Assembly (NCBI GenBank): GCA_963634745.1
Contig: CAVHCX010000004.1
Span: forward strand, 1 to 64,000
Direction: 5' to 3'
DNA from: CAKRJP01 sp963634745
Lineage (GTDB): Bacteria > Bacillota > Clostridia > Lachnospirales > Lachnospiraceae
DNA: 64,000 nucleotides
Part shown: positions 20,850 through 30,037 of the stretch, one piece after another
Layout: the number at the start of each line of letters is the position of its first letter
Position numbering within the stretch: position 1 is the first letter of the stretch
The notes under the pieces: model-generated
The model's database searches: none
What the model saw: the letters and a program-made list of their open reading frames with translations, nothing else
What the model was told of the DNA's origin: nothing
Position numbers and translations under genes: made by a program

Positions 20850-23800
20850 CTATTCATTCGGGGTCTGAGATCCTTTCTCATAAAAGTCTTTTTTAAGTTG
20901 GATAATTTTCTTTGCCTGCTTTTTAGCGATGGCTTTACGAGCAAGATTTGCTTCTCCTAAAGTAAAGTTGCAAATTTTTGGGTCCATAAGGATTTCCATT
21001 AAAACCTCTTGTGAGCCTGAGACGCCGAAGCTGGGGGCTAAGTATTTTTTAAGAATTTCTTGTTCGTTCTTTGTTAAACCAGCCTCATCCATTTCTTTGT
21101 ACCACTCGTTTATATCTTTTCTGAAGCGAACGTATCGGTCAATCGGCTGTTCTCCGCTGTCTGCCTGGAGTCTCATTATCGAATTGATTTCTGCTAACTG
21201 TCTCACCGTATTAGGTTTCGCCTTCTTTATACAGGTGCCGCCAACGGGGGTCTCAAACTGGAATAAATTAGCTATCTTGCCTGCCGCCATTTTGTCCCAC
21301 ATGTCTTGATTTTTTGTGTCAATAATATCAGGGTGTAAATATTTGTTATAAGTTGACCTTAAGTCCCCCTGCCATTCAATTTGGTGGTCTTTCAGCAGAA
21401 GACTCAGACACTTAGCCATTTTAGACATGGCGTCCGTGAAAAGAACATCCATTTTAAGCGCTCCAAGGCTATCGCTGTCATGCATATCAAGTGCTGTGAT
21501 TTTTGTCCCGTTTGGGGCTCTCATCAAACTGTTTTGTGTTAAATAACCACCGTTGAATACATACAAAGCACTAGCATGAATACTTGCATTCGTCGGCAAT
21601 CCTTCGATCTTCTTGGCGCCGTCCAACAGGCCCGGGTAGCAATTTAGCTTATCAGCGAACCCTGGCACAGGGTCATATCCTTTTTCTTCGTCTCCCTCAA
21701 GACATTCCTTTAAGGTATAAGTTTGTCCTCTGTGCGCCGGGACGAGTGCGGCTAAAGCCTGCATATCGTCGTTGTTGTAGCCCAGGCCACGCCCAATAGT
21801 AAGAATCGCCGATTTTAGAGATTCTGTCCTAAAAGTCGCACAATTAAGCACGTTGTCTTCTCCATATTTTTCTCTCAATAATTTTACAATTTCTTCCTTC
21901 TTTTCTGGTTGGTAATCCCCATCGATGTCTGGGAGCTCCAATCTTTCTTTGTTTAAGAATCTCCACCAATTTAAGCCATAATCAAGTGGATTGACTTGAG
22001 TAATACCGATCAGGTAGTTGACATATTCTCCACACGCGCTGTTGTGGACCGCAATGCCATTTATATTATATGATGTATCTACTTCAACAGACAAATCGTA
22101 CACCTTACCAGTGTAATCGAAAGTCGAGGCGGTTATAAGAGGCGCATAATAGTACAATTCATCTTCTTTAATCCTGCTTGTGTTCTTAAAATTTTTGTTT
22201 TGTAATTCTGAATTTTTTTCAGGAAAAACAAGATTAATAAATTTAGAGAACATAAGGGAACTTACATCATTAACTAATTCTGGGCGCCATTTTGGGTGCT
22301 TTCCCGTTTTTGAATAATCAATCTTTTCGTTGGCATAAATGTTCAAAGCCCCAAATATCCAGTTTACTTGTTGATGCAAGGTGGGGCTGGTTGTAGAGTA
22401 TTTAAAGCGATATTCTTTAAAACTAATCGAACCATCTGTGTCAGAAAGCCCTCTCAAACAATTGATCATTCTTTCTTTTGACTCAAATATGAATGATGGG
22501 ATACGCTTGTTTTCAGCTTTATGTCCAATTAATTCTTTAACCATACATTTTATGGCCTTATTGTAAATAAAAATTTGAACAGAATGGTGAGTTTTATGAT
22601 AAATTAATGATGGTTTTACCCCAAAAACTTTGCGGACATTTAAACAATATCTATCAATCTTTTGCTGATGGTCTGAATTAAAGGCGCAGCCTACACTGTT
22701 CTCGTGCGTCCAACCATTCCCAACCCAATTTCCGATTAATTCGCAAAACTCTGGAGAAATAATTAATGTATCTTTTATTAAAGCGACATCATTTTCTCCT
22801 GTGTGAATGTTGGCTTGATCTTTATAATTAATAATGTCTTTTTCTTTATCACAAATCGAGGAAATCGGCAGGAAATCTGAAAATTTGAGGAAGTTGGTTT
22901 TTATATTGTCCTGAAAATCATACTTTGGAATGGCAATTAAATCCCCTTGCTTTAAATTTTGAGCCTCTACCCAAGTAGGGCACAAAGGAATTTGTTTTGT
23001 GCTATAAGAACACTTGTTAAATCTTGGACAAAACTTAGAACACCTAGGCATTTTGTCGGTAGGATAGCTACAACTTTCTCTTTGCAAAGCTAAGATTCTA
23101 TGATTATCTGTACAACGGACCTCTCTCCCTCCGAGAATTTTCAGTAAATACATTTTTTCGTCGGCGGAATATTCTAAGACATTATAAACTTGTCTTAAAG
23201 ACCCTGTGTGAGAGACAACTTTATCCCCTATTTGAATATCTTGTATATTTTTAGTGAGGCCGTTTGCTATGATTACTTTAGAATCGGGGACAAAACATCC
23301 ACGTCCGCAGCCGTTTAAACTAACTTTCCAAGCTGTGTCTTCCATGTCTTTTGTTAAGATTAAATAGGCGCTTAATCTTTGGTTAAGTCTTTCACTTATG
23401 AACCAAAGAACATCTAACTCCGTCTCAATTCTCTTGTATTTCTCCTCATCCATCGTGATATTTTTTTCTTTAACACCCTCTTCAATTTGATGAATTAAGA
23501 ACCGATCTTGATCATAAGGACTGTCATAATATTTGTCGATATATTCGTATCCTTTATGATAAAGAGTTTTCTCTAGATGAAATTCGGGGAGTTTAATTTC
23601 CGGGACAATTGTTGAGTGGCGGAAGTCAAATTCTTTAATAGCATTGCCCACTATCTCGGTATTCTTTATTGCCTGTCTCGCCTCTTCTTCTGAGATGCCG
23701 AGCTTTAAAACGTTGACCATCTCCTGTTCTTCCATAATATAAGTATATTTATAGAATTTTTCTGTTTCCCGGTCACCCGATTGTTTGCTATTCAAGAAAG

Positions 23801-24491
23801 CCGATTGAGTTTTGAAATCTTCTTTATTCAGATAATGGCTATCTGTTGTAACCAAATATGGTATCGAATAATGAGAAGAAAACTTTAATAAAGTTCGGTT
23901 AACTAAAATTTGCTCTTCGCTATCAGACGGTTGCATTTCTAGGAAAAAATTATCCTTCCCAAAGATGTTTATGCACCATTTTACAAATTGATTTGCTGAA
24001 GAAACGTTATGAGACAATATATCTTTCGGTAATCGCCCCCCCAAACATGCGGTTTGGGCAATAATATGTCCTGGGTCATCGCCCACGACCTCTTCTATGT
24101 CTTGATAAGTCGTCGGGACTCGCATAACTCCTCTTTCAGTATATCCTCTTTCCCACGCTTTTGATGAAAGCCTCCTAAGTTGCTCCCATCCTTTTAGATC
24201 TTTGGCCAATAAGATAAAATGATAATAATTTGTTGTGTTTTTTATCTCTGAATCGTCTATTAAATAGATTTCATTCCCAAAAATGACTTTAAAGTCAGGA
24301 TGGTCCGTCTTAATCCTGTCTCTTTCTTTTAAAATAGCGACCGCTGCACTTAGAGATTCATGATCAGTGAAGGCAATTCCTTTAAAACCAAGGCTGATTG
24401 CTTTGTCGATCATTTCTCCAGGCCTGTTAATACTGTCTAAAAAACGAATATTAGACGCGTAAGTATGATTGTGTAAAGAAAAAAAACCCAT
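20850..24491 (-). CDS. dnaE: DNA polymerase III alpha subunit, N-terminal half with intein
   Basis: A 1213-residue precursor of the phage replicase. Residues 1-300 hold the PHP domain (HNH at 7-9, FTDHESLSA near 41). The palm follows, interrupted at GRG by a 419-residue intein (399-817). After the intein, SACGEYVNYLIG continues the palm, with PDIDGDY (854-860; catalytic Asp855 and Asp857) and KMDVLFTDA carrying the third Asp. It ends in the fingers at IQLKKDFYEKGSQTPNE; the rest is 20787-19294. Spliced length would be 794 residues. It has its own promoter (24515-24542). Confidence 0.93.
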   Translation of the reverse strand: MGFFSLHNHTYASNIRFLDSINRPGEMIDKAISLGFKGIAFTDHESLSAAVAILKERDRIKTDHPDFKVIFGNEIYLIDDSEIKNTTNYYHFILLAKDLKGWEQLRRLSSKAWERGYTERGVMRVPTTYQDIEEVVGDDPGHIIAQTACLGGRLPKDILSHNVSSANQFVKWCINIFGKDNFFLEMQPSDSEEQILVNRTLLKFSSHYSIPYLVTTDSHYLNKEDFKTQSAFLNSKQSGDRETEKFYKYTYIMEEQEMVNVLKLGISEEEARQAIKNTEIVGNAIKEFDFRHSTIVPEIKLPEFHLEKTLYHKGYEYIDKYYDSPYDQDRFLIHQIEEGVKEKNITMDEEKYKRIETELDVLWFISERLNQRLSAYLILTKDMEDTAWKVSLNGCGRGCFVPDSKVIIANGLTKNIQDIQIGDKVVSHTGSLRQVYNVLEYSADEKMYLLKILGGREVRCTDNHRILALQRESCSYPTDKMPRCSKFCPRFNKCSYSTKQIPLCPTWVEAQNLKQGDLIAIPKYDFQDNIKTNFLKFSDFLPISSICDKEKDIINYKDQANIHTGENDVALIKDTLIISPEFCELIGNWVGNGWTHENSVGCAFNSDHQQKIDRYCLNVRKVFGVKPSLIYHKTHHSVQIFIYNKAIKCMVKELIGHKAENKRIPSFIFESKERMINCLRGLSDTDGSISFKEYRFKYSTTSPTLHQQVNWIFGALNIYANEKIDYSKTGKHPKWRPELVNDVSSLMFSKFINLVFPEKNSELQNKNFKNTSRIKEDELYYYAPLITASTFDYTGKVYDLSVEVDTSYNINGIAVHNSACGEYVNYLIGITQVNPLDYGLNWWRFLNKERLELPDIDGDYQPEKKEEIVKLLREKYGEDNVLNCATFRTESLKSAILTIGRGLGYNNDDMQALAALVPAHRGQTYTLKECLEGDEEKGYDPVPGFADKLNCYPGLLDGAKKIEGLPTNASIHASALYVFNGGYLTQNSLMRAPNGTKITALDMHDSDSLGALKMDVLFTDAMSKMAKCLSLLLKDHQIEWQGDLRSTYNKYLHPDIIDTKNQDMWDKMAAGKIANLFQFETPVGGTCIKKAKPNTVRQLAEINSIMRLQADSGEQPIDRYVRFRKDINEWYKEMDEAGLTKNEQEILKKYLAPSFGVSGSQEVLMEILMDPKICNFTLGEANLARKAIAKKQAKKIIQLKKDFYEKGSQTPNE
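22041..23297 (-). other. Intein with LAGLIDADG-type domain in DnaE
   Basis: Protein-splicing element of 419 residues. It starts at Cys399 (CFVPDSKVIIANG, block A), has TDNHRILAL as block B, and ends with a block F/G region GKVYDLSVEVDTSYNINGIAVHN before Ser818. All splice residues (Cys1, His-Asn, Ser+1) are present, so splicing should work. A homing endonuclease domain has LIGNWVGNGW (first motif, Asn where the catalytic Asp is expected) and LRGLSDTDGS (second motif, intact). Between block B and the endonuclease lies a Cys-rich insert (Cys474, 484, 488, 494, 504). The insertion point is in the conserved GRGS motif of the palm. Confidence 0.93.
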
Positions 24492-24514
24492 AAAACGACC
24501 TCCGTTACACTTAT

Positions 24515-24542
24515 ATTATAAAGGTTTTATCCAGCATATCAA
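24515..24542 (-). promoter_or_regulatory. Promoter TTGATA-16-TATAAT
   Basis: TTGATA (24542-24537) and TATAAT (24520-24515), 16 bp spacer, immediately after a terminator. It drives the polymerase N-terminal half. Confidence 0.85.
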
Positions 24543-24543
24543 G

Positions 24544-24568
24544 AAAAAAAGGGGGCATCACACCCCCC
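24544..24568 (-). terminator. Terminator ending the replication unit 30917-24654
   Basis: On the minus strand GGGGG-loop-GCCCCC is followed by seven T. It separates the Rad52/DnaB/primase unit from the polymerase promoter. Confidence 0.85.
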
Positions 24569-24653
24569 CTCGGGTTTTATTTTTTTCTGGAAAAGTTTTC
24601 GGGACAAAAAGTGATTGCCCCCCCAAAAAAAATAGAGATGATAGAACATAACT

Positions 24654-25271
24654 TTATTTATCCAAAAAGGTTTCTCCGATTTTACAGAAACAAGAATCAA
24701 AATCCTCGTCGCGGGCTTCTTCTTTTGCACACTTCTCGCAATAAGGAGCGATCCATTCTGTTGAAATATACTTTGCGGGGGCCCCGCATATCTCGCAAGT
24801 TTTTTCTGACAAATCTTCGTATCTCTGAATAATATCCTCAAGGCCATCTGGGGCACCATTATCATACCATCTTAACGACCCCCATTTACTTTTGATCTGG
24901 ATGGGGTGATATCCTTCTAGATAAGGGACGGTCTTTGTACTGTCATAATTAGTGGTATAGTCACATTCTTTGTAGCCGCCGCCGGGGTTAAGCTCTTGAG
25001 CTTTTAACAGCGCTTTCCTGATATCTTCCATCATTTCAATTCCAAATGCTCGTCTCCACCCATCAGGCATGGCATCCAACGCCGAATAAGAATAATCATA
25101 GTCATCGTCCACCAATCCCGAGAAGACATTGCGGGGGGTCAAAAACGGGTACCGAGAACAAAGCCTTTTATTATAATTGATAATAGCTTCTTGATCCTCT
25201 TTTTGCCCGTCATATGGATCGGCATAAAAAGGATGTTTGTCTTTTAAATCTAAGTACTCTTGATCTGTCAT
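24654..25271 (-). CDS. Conserved phage protein with zinc ribbon
   Basis: A 205-residue protein. The N-terminal part has RYPFLTPRNVFSGLVDDDYD and MPDGWRRAFG; then comes IKSKWGSLRWYDNG and a C-terminal zinc ribbon, CEICGAP and CEKC about 20 residues apart. I have seen this arrangement in hypothetical proteins of many phages, but no function is known to me. It overlaps the previous gene by one base (TAATG) and is the last gene of the replication unit. Confidence 0.8.
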   Translation of the reverse strand: MTDQEYLDLKDKHPFYADPYDGQKEDQEAIINYNKRLCSRYPFLTPRNVFSGLVDDDYDYSYSALDAMPDGWRRAFGIEMMEDIRKALLKAQELNPGGGYKECDYTTNYDSTKTVPYLEGYHPIQIKSKWGSLRWYDNGAPDGLEDIIQRYEDLSEKTCEICGAPAKYISTEWIAPYCEKCAKEEARDEDFDSCFCKIGETFLDK

Positions 25272-25795
25272 TAGTCTCGCACCTCCTTTCCCTCGTCTTG
25301 AGCGCCTTCCGTTTTTTTGACTTTGACAAATGTGCGGAATACAATCTCATCATCAGGCACATCCTCATCATTACCACAGCAGTAATTCGCGAAATCCTGC
25401 ACGATACACGCTTCAATTCTTTTTCTCAACTTTCTTTGATAATGTTTGACTCCTGCAGGAAATTTTTTTGTTTCCCAAAAGACATGGTTGTCTTTATCGA
25501 TATCTAAAGAATAAATTCCCCATTGCTTTTTTAAAAAGTTTTTAATATGATCTAAGGTTGCGAAACTGCAAACAAGATTGTCATAAGGAGTAATAGAAGC
25601 ATTGCTATGCGCCTTCGAATATTCCTCAATCGCCCCAAGCAAACCTGTGGCGGTATAAAGAGAAATACAGCTACAAATAGGGAGACCTGTTTCGGGGTTT
25701 ATCCAGTCACATAACTTATCGAAATTAAGCTTGACTGTCTTAACGTCTGTAAATTCATAAGTGTATTCAACCGTATTTTCTTTTTCCTTTTCCAT
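25271..25795 (-). CDS. Hypothetical protein
   Basis: A 174-residue protein with several cysteines (ICSC, YCC) but no ordered zinc motif that I can define. It lies between the Cas4-like nuclease and the zinc-ribbon protein with short or overlapping junctions, so it likely belongs to the same replication or repair unit. Confidence 0.75.
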   Translation of the reverse strand: MEKEKENTVEYTYEFTDVKTVKLNFDKLCDWINPETGLPICSCISLYTATGLLGAIEEYSKAHSNASITPYDNLVCSFATLDHIKNFLKKQWGIYSLDIDKDNHVFWETKKFPAGVKHYQRKLRKRIEACIVQDFANYCCGNDEDVPDDEIVFRTFVKVKKTEGAQDEGKEVRD

Positions 25796-25806
25796 AATTT
25801 CTCCTT

Positions 25807-26799
25807 TTAGAACTCGAAGTCGAATTCGAGATCATCCTCCTGCTTCTTCTTTGATTTGGCAATTTCATCTTCCAAATCTTCTTTTGCGTATTCCATTCCT
25901 CTCCATTTGTGAGAAACTTCTCTGGTCTTATTTTCTCGCGTCCAGAGAGAGTAATAAGGGCAGAGATTCTTCGCCTCATCAACTTGCTCAGGATTTGTTG
26001 GGCAAAAAGCACACCAGTGACAGAGTGGAGAGGGCACAGCGGCAAAGTTTTTTTTCTCAATTCCCTCAAAGATCTGTTCTAATTTCTTTTCCCCTCGAGC
26101 AACATATCCTTTTGTCCCCGCGGGTTGTTTTATACCAAGAACCGGCAAATCGTAAGCGCAGCTGATTTTTTCATAAGGTATATCCAAACACTCGTGCAAA
26201 CCAATCGTATAAAGTACAAGTTGGAGAGGGGTAATTAACTCTTCTTCTTTAAACGGTTTCCCTTTTGTTTTAATATCCTCAATAATATATTCATCTGTCT
26301 TCTTATTATGAAAAATTCGGTCAATGAATCCACCAATAACGTGTCCTCTATAGGTATAGGTTACATATTTTTCTGCTTCAAAGGGTTCTAAATCAGGATT
26401 TTCTTTAAGATAATTTTCAAGGCGATATATGCCATAGTTTATATAATCCAAAGTTTTTGTATAATACGATTGGCCATTATCATCTACCTTGTAGAAGTCC
26501 TCTTTATACTTCTCCTTCAAGATGTTGATCCCATAGACGCCCCCTTCGGTACCAAACTTGTCTTTTTTGTCGATTTTGATATTTTGAAACATGTTCTTAA
26601 CCTTGTTATAATCAATTGCACGCCCTGCCTTCAATTTATTGAACATGTGTTGTTCACAAAAGTGGAGAACTGTTCCCAACTCGCTTGCCAAGGAATCAGT
26701 GAAAATATAATGCCCGTCGCAATATGTTAATTTATATTTCCAGCCACAAGACTGAAATGTGTTTAATTTACTGTAAGAAAATTTCCCTTCTTTAGCCAT
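25807..26799 (-). CDS. Cas4/AddB-like PD-(D/E)XK nuclease with Fe-S cysteines
   Basis: A 330-residue RecB-family exonuclease. Motifs: FSYSKLNTFQSC with Cys18, GTVLHFCEQ (motif I), GGFIDRIF (motif II Asp), EDIKTKGKP (motif III Asp-x-Lys), and QLVLYTIGL (QxxxY). A C-terminal cluster CHWCAFC then C about 15 residues later, together with Cys18, resembles the 4Fe-4S site of Cas4 and AddB. No cas genes or CRISPR array are in the window, so this is a phage replication or recombination nuclease. It overlaps the primase gene by eight bases. Confidence 0.88.
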   Translation of the reverse strand: MAKEGKFSYSKLNTFQSCGWKYKLTYCDGHYIFTDSLASELGTVLHFCEQHMFNKLKAGRAIDYNKVKNMFQNIKIDKKDKFGTEGGVYGINILKEKYKEDFYKVDDNGQSYYTKTLDYINYGIYRLENYLKENPDLEPFEAEKYVTYTYRGHVIGGFIDRIFHNKKTDEYIIEDIKTKGKPFKEEELITPLQLVLYTIGLHECLDIPYEKISCAYDLPVLGIKQPAGTKGYVARGEKKLEQIFEGIEKKNFAAVPSPLCHWCAFCPTNPEQVDEAKNLCPYYSLWTRENKTREVSHKWRGMEYAKEDLEDEIAKSKKKQEDDLEFDFEF

Positions 26800-27934
26800 G
26801 TTTCTTTGTCCTTTTCTTTTCTTTTACGGTATACGTCTTTAGTTTTATTCTTTGATGATATAGTTTTTCGAATATCTCCTTCCCCGCATCAGAGGGAGAC
26901 ATTTTTTCCTGAGGCAATAGATGGTCATAATCCATTATAACGGAGACGTTAACATAAGGGAGAAGAGGCGTTATCACCTTTAATAGTTTTTGCTCGTACT
27001 GAAGGACATCCTCGTCTCCTCTGTGTCCTTTGAAATCTCGATCATAAGCTAAGACGACTTCTTCTACTCCGAGTTCTAATAAAAGATTTATCTGTGTTTG
27101 AGACAAGCTGGATCCGCAGGTGGCAACAGCAAAATTATTTTCAATAGAATAATAACTTGATATTTGCAATACAGATTTTTCACTCTCAAAGACACAGACT
27201 TTTTTCGTCTTTTTTATGTTCTCTTTTGCCTCATGTAAGCCAAAGAGATATTGCCCCAGAGGATGGTTATACATTTTCCCTTGAATGAAAACGGGCATAT
27301 ATTTCTTTCCATCTGCGACCTCAAACGGGTCATAAGATCTTCTTCTAATGCCGACCAGATTCCCATTTTTGTCCCTGTGAGGAATAATAATATGGTGAAG
27401 AGCTGAATCTACGCGAATTCCATAATAACGCATCACACCGGCAGAAATTCCTTCTCTTAGCCACTCAGTCGGGGCAGCAAGGGGATAGAAATACTCGACC
27501 AAATTTTCCTGAACGAGTCGCGCCTCTATCGTCTCTTTTTGAGGAATGGCGGAAAAATCTTTTACTTTTTGAAAGATATCCCAATCACTTGTTAGTTCTA
27601 GTTCTTTTTCTTCCTCGAACCCGACCTTTTTAAGATTAAAGAAATTAACAACAAAATCAAAGGCTTCTTTAAAGGTATCAAGCCCTTTTGCCCGTCGAAC
27701 CATCTCGAAAACATCATAACTTGCTGCCCTTGTATAACAATAAAACGTCTTTGTTTCTACATAATAATATTCTTTGAAAGACCCTGAAGAGTCGTGATGA
27801 TCAAGGATGGTGCTGAAGATAGGATTCCCATTATTATCAAAATAATAGTCATCGAAGCCTTGCAAACTACAGCAAAGCTTAATAATATCATCTTTTGAGA
27901 GGACATTCTTTACGTAGTTGCTATCCATCATCAT
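26792..27934 (-). CDS. DnaG-type primase with reduced zinc finger
   Basis: A 380-residue primase. The TOPRIM domain is clear: VCVFESEKSVLQ (Glu250) and ATCGSSLSQTQINLLLELGV leading to VVLAYDRDF (Asp298, Asp300). The N-terminal region aligns with the CHC2 zinc finger (DHHDSSGSFKEYYYVETKTFYCYT) but keeps only one of the usual cysteines, so zinc binding is doubtful. No C-terminal helicase-binding domain like that of DnaG is obvious. It starts one base after the DnaB gene stops. Confidence 0.88.
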   Translation of the reverse strand: MMMDSNYVKNVLSKDDIIKLCCSLQGFDDYYFDNNGNPIFSTILDHHDSSGSFKEYYYVETKTFYCYTRAASYDVFEMVRRAKGLDTFKEAFDFVVNFFNLKKVGFEEEKELELTSDWDIFQKVKDFSAIPQKETIEARLVQENLVEYFYPLAAPTEWLREGISAGVMRYYGIRVDSALHHIIIPHRDKNGNLVGIRRRSYDPFEVADGKKYMPVFIQGKMYNHPLGQYLFGLHEAKENIKKTKKVCVFESEKSVLQISSYYSIENNFAVATCGSSLSQTQINLLLELGVEEVVLAYDRDFKGHRGDEDVLQYEQKLLKVITPLLPYVNVSVIMDYDHLLPQEKMSPSDAGKEIFEKLYHQRIKLKTYTVKEKKRTKKHG

Positions 27935-27935
27935 G

Positions 27936-29516
27936 TCAGAAGTCCTCCTCGTCCCATATCGTCGCTTTGTCCGGCTCCTCTCGGTTTTCGTCTAATGTCG
28001 TTTCAATGTTGGTGCTATCGATCTCCAGTAAGACCCCATCATTGTTCGTAACAAAACAGTCATGAACCTGACAGGTTGATCTGTCAAAATTAATATACAA
28101 TTTGATATTTTGGAAACTACCGGCACGAACTTTGTAAATATTTAACACAAAGTTCGGCTCAAGTTCAAATCCTTTTGTGCAGCACTGCGATATAATTTCT
28201 TGGTCTTGCTCTCGAACCGGCATAAGAATATAACCAGCATCGACTTTGTCCGCAATCGATTTAGCTGATCTCAAATAGCTAGCATCAAGCTGCTTTGCTT
28301 CTTTATAGTCCCCGCTCAACTGTGTTGCCGTCCAAATAAAGATTCCAAGCGTTTTGGCGAGATCTTTTAACGCAGAAGTAAACATAAGGAGAACTTGATC
28401 TGTTCTTAAGCCCTGCCCCCTTGTTTTGCTGTTAACAGCGGAAGTAATTTTTAGCGTCTCCATCAAGTAATCAAAGAACACGATTTCAATCCCATGCAGC
28501 TGCTTATATTTCTTGATAGTATTGACAATATCATCTATATCGTAATTGGTAATAGAAACGAAATACATATTAGACTGCTCAATTAAATCAATTGCTTTAT
28601 CTACCCTTTCTTCCTCACCCGGGGCATAACGACCATCTTTGATATGTGATTCAGATACCCCAGAAACGAAAGCCATCCACATTTGTTGACACTCAAACTC
28701 CTCGAGTTCTGTCTCGATGATCAATACGGGGCGATTTAAGCCGGTCTTTACCCACTTTTTCTGTTCAACGTCATAATACTCTGGGACACCCAAATGGCAG
28801 GCTTCTCCATTTGCTCGACGAGATTTCCCAAAACCTGCACCAGAAGATTCGACGAACAAACAGCCGGGGCGGAATCCTCTTAAAACCGTTGTCAATTTAG
28901 GGGAAAGGCAGGGAAGACCCATGTCTGGTGTTTCCTTTAATTTTTCTTTCAATTCTCTTAACCCATCCTTTGCGTGATTTTCAACCTTATTAATATTACT
29001 ACCAAATTGTTCCTTGAGAGAAATCACTTTCCCCTCTAGCCATAAAATAATATCATTTTCTGACATCTCATCGAATTTTTTCTGCATTTCTGCGCTTTTC
29101 ACAGGATCAATGATATCAGAATTATACAACTCAGAAATATTTATTCCCTTCTGTTGAGCTTTATTCAATAAGCTATATTTTCTCAACGAATGATAATAAT
29201 AATTAAATTTTTTAGGATCGTATAGTTCAAGGCAATGCTGAATATATTCAATACCTTTATTGTTATTGAAAATTAAATATTGAGTTGGATAATTTTTGAG
29301 AAGTTGATCAATATCCAAATAACTAATTTTCTCCATCCCGTTTTGCGCTAAATTTTGAATTGCACCAAACACAATCTGATGAAATCTTTCCGGGAAATCT
29401 TCTTCTTCAAATCGATAATTGTCATCCGCGAAAAGGAGAGGATCATTTATCAACCCCGCCAAAACATGAATTACCGCTAATTTATTTGAAGGCACAATAC
29501 TTGTTTGATTTTCCAT
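27936..29516 (-). CDS. dnaB: DnaB-family replicative helicase
   Basis: A 526-residue helicase that would unwind the fork ahead of the polymerase. It has a DnaB-like N-terminal domain (residues about 10-110), a linker, and a RecA-like motor with P loop GAGFGKS (226-232), IETELEEFECQQMWMA (H1a-like), FFDYL as Walker B, TATQLSGDYK (H3-like) and LRSAKSIADKVDAGYIL (H4 with the arginine finger region). The acidic C-terminal tail ends WDEEDF. Its neighbours are primase downstream and a zinc-finger protein and annealase upstream. No separate loader is obvious. Confidence 0.92.
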   Translation of the reverse strand: MENQTSIVPSNKLAVIHVLAGLINDPLLFADDNYRFEEEDFPERFHQIVFGAIQNLAQNGMEKISYLDIDQLLKNYPTQYLIFNNNKGIEYIQHCLELYDPKKFNYYYHSLRKYSLLNKAQQKGINISELYNSDIIDPVKSAEMQKKFDEMSENDIILWLEGKVISLKEQFGSNINKVENHAKDGLRELKEKLKETPDMGLPCLSPKLTTVLRGFRPGCLFVESSGAGFGKSRRANGEACHLGVPEYYDVEQKKWVKTGLNRPVLIIETELEEFECQQMWMAFVSGVSESHIKDGRYAPGEEERVDKAIDLIEQSNMYFVSITNYDIDDIVNTIKKYKQLHGIEIVFFDYLMETLKITSAVNSKTRGQGLRTDQVLLMFTSALKDLAKTLGIFIWTATQLSGDYKEAKQLDASYLRSAKSIADKVDAGYILMPVREQDQEIISQCCTKGFELEPNFVLNIYKVRAGSFQNIKLYINFDRSTCQVHDCFVTNNDGVLLEIDSTNIETTLDENREEPDKATIWDEEDF

Positions 29517-29530
29517 TATTCTCTCCTAAT

Positions 29531-30037
29531 CTAAAGATCACCAATGTCGATCTTACTTTTTGTCTGAGCTTTTTTGAAAAGTTCTTTGGGATTAATTTTA
29601 ATTGTCCTGCTTTGAGAGTTATCAACAAAATCTTTGTTTATCTTATTGATTTCTGCTCGCTTAATAAAATACTTTTTTGCAGACTCATAATACTCTTCTG
29701 TCACATAACGGAACCTCGTTATATCAGTAGGACCATTTCCTGAAATTTGGTAATAATAGTATAATGTTTTTTTAATGCCATTAAAGGTTTTCCCCTTACC
29801 AACCAGGCGCTCAATTGCGCTTATTACATTTTCGGGAATTTCTTTCACATGGAACAGGTCTTTGATATAAGAATAAAGTTGCTGCTGCTTTTCTTCTTGT
29901 TCCCTGGCTTGCTCCGACACTTTTTGGAAACAATCATAGCAATAAATTCCCCCTCCTACAGAATAACGGAGAGACGCTTTCCCCAGCGGTTTCCCGCAAC
30001 AAGAACAGCGCCCCCCTTTAGTGGAAGTCTCAGGCAT
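29531..30037 (-). CDS. Zinc-ribbon protein between annealase and helicase
   Basis: A 168-residue protein. CSCCGKPLG and CYDC form a four-cysteine zinc ribbon in residues 11-36; the rest is helical, with a segment (GKTFNGIKKTLYYYYQISGN) that I have seen in unassigned phage proteins. It overlaps the annealase gene by eight bases and lies 14 bases before dnaB. By position it might act in helicase loading or recombination, but nothing in the sequence shows this. Confidence 0.8.
   Translation of the reverse strand: MPETSTKGGRCSCCGKPLGKASLRYSVGGGIYCYDCFQKVSEQAREQEEKQQQLYSYIKDLFHVKEIPENVISAIERLVGKGKTFNGIKKTLYYYYQISGNGPTDITRFRYVTEEYYESAKKYFIKRAEINKINKDFVDNSQSRTIKINPKELFKKAQTKSKIDIGDL

Noticed and set aside
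25807..26799. Cas4 as part of a CRISPR system
   Set aside because: No cas1, cas2 or array is present; context is phage replication and recombination.
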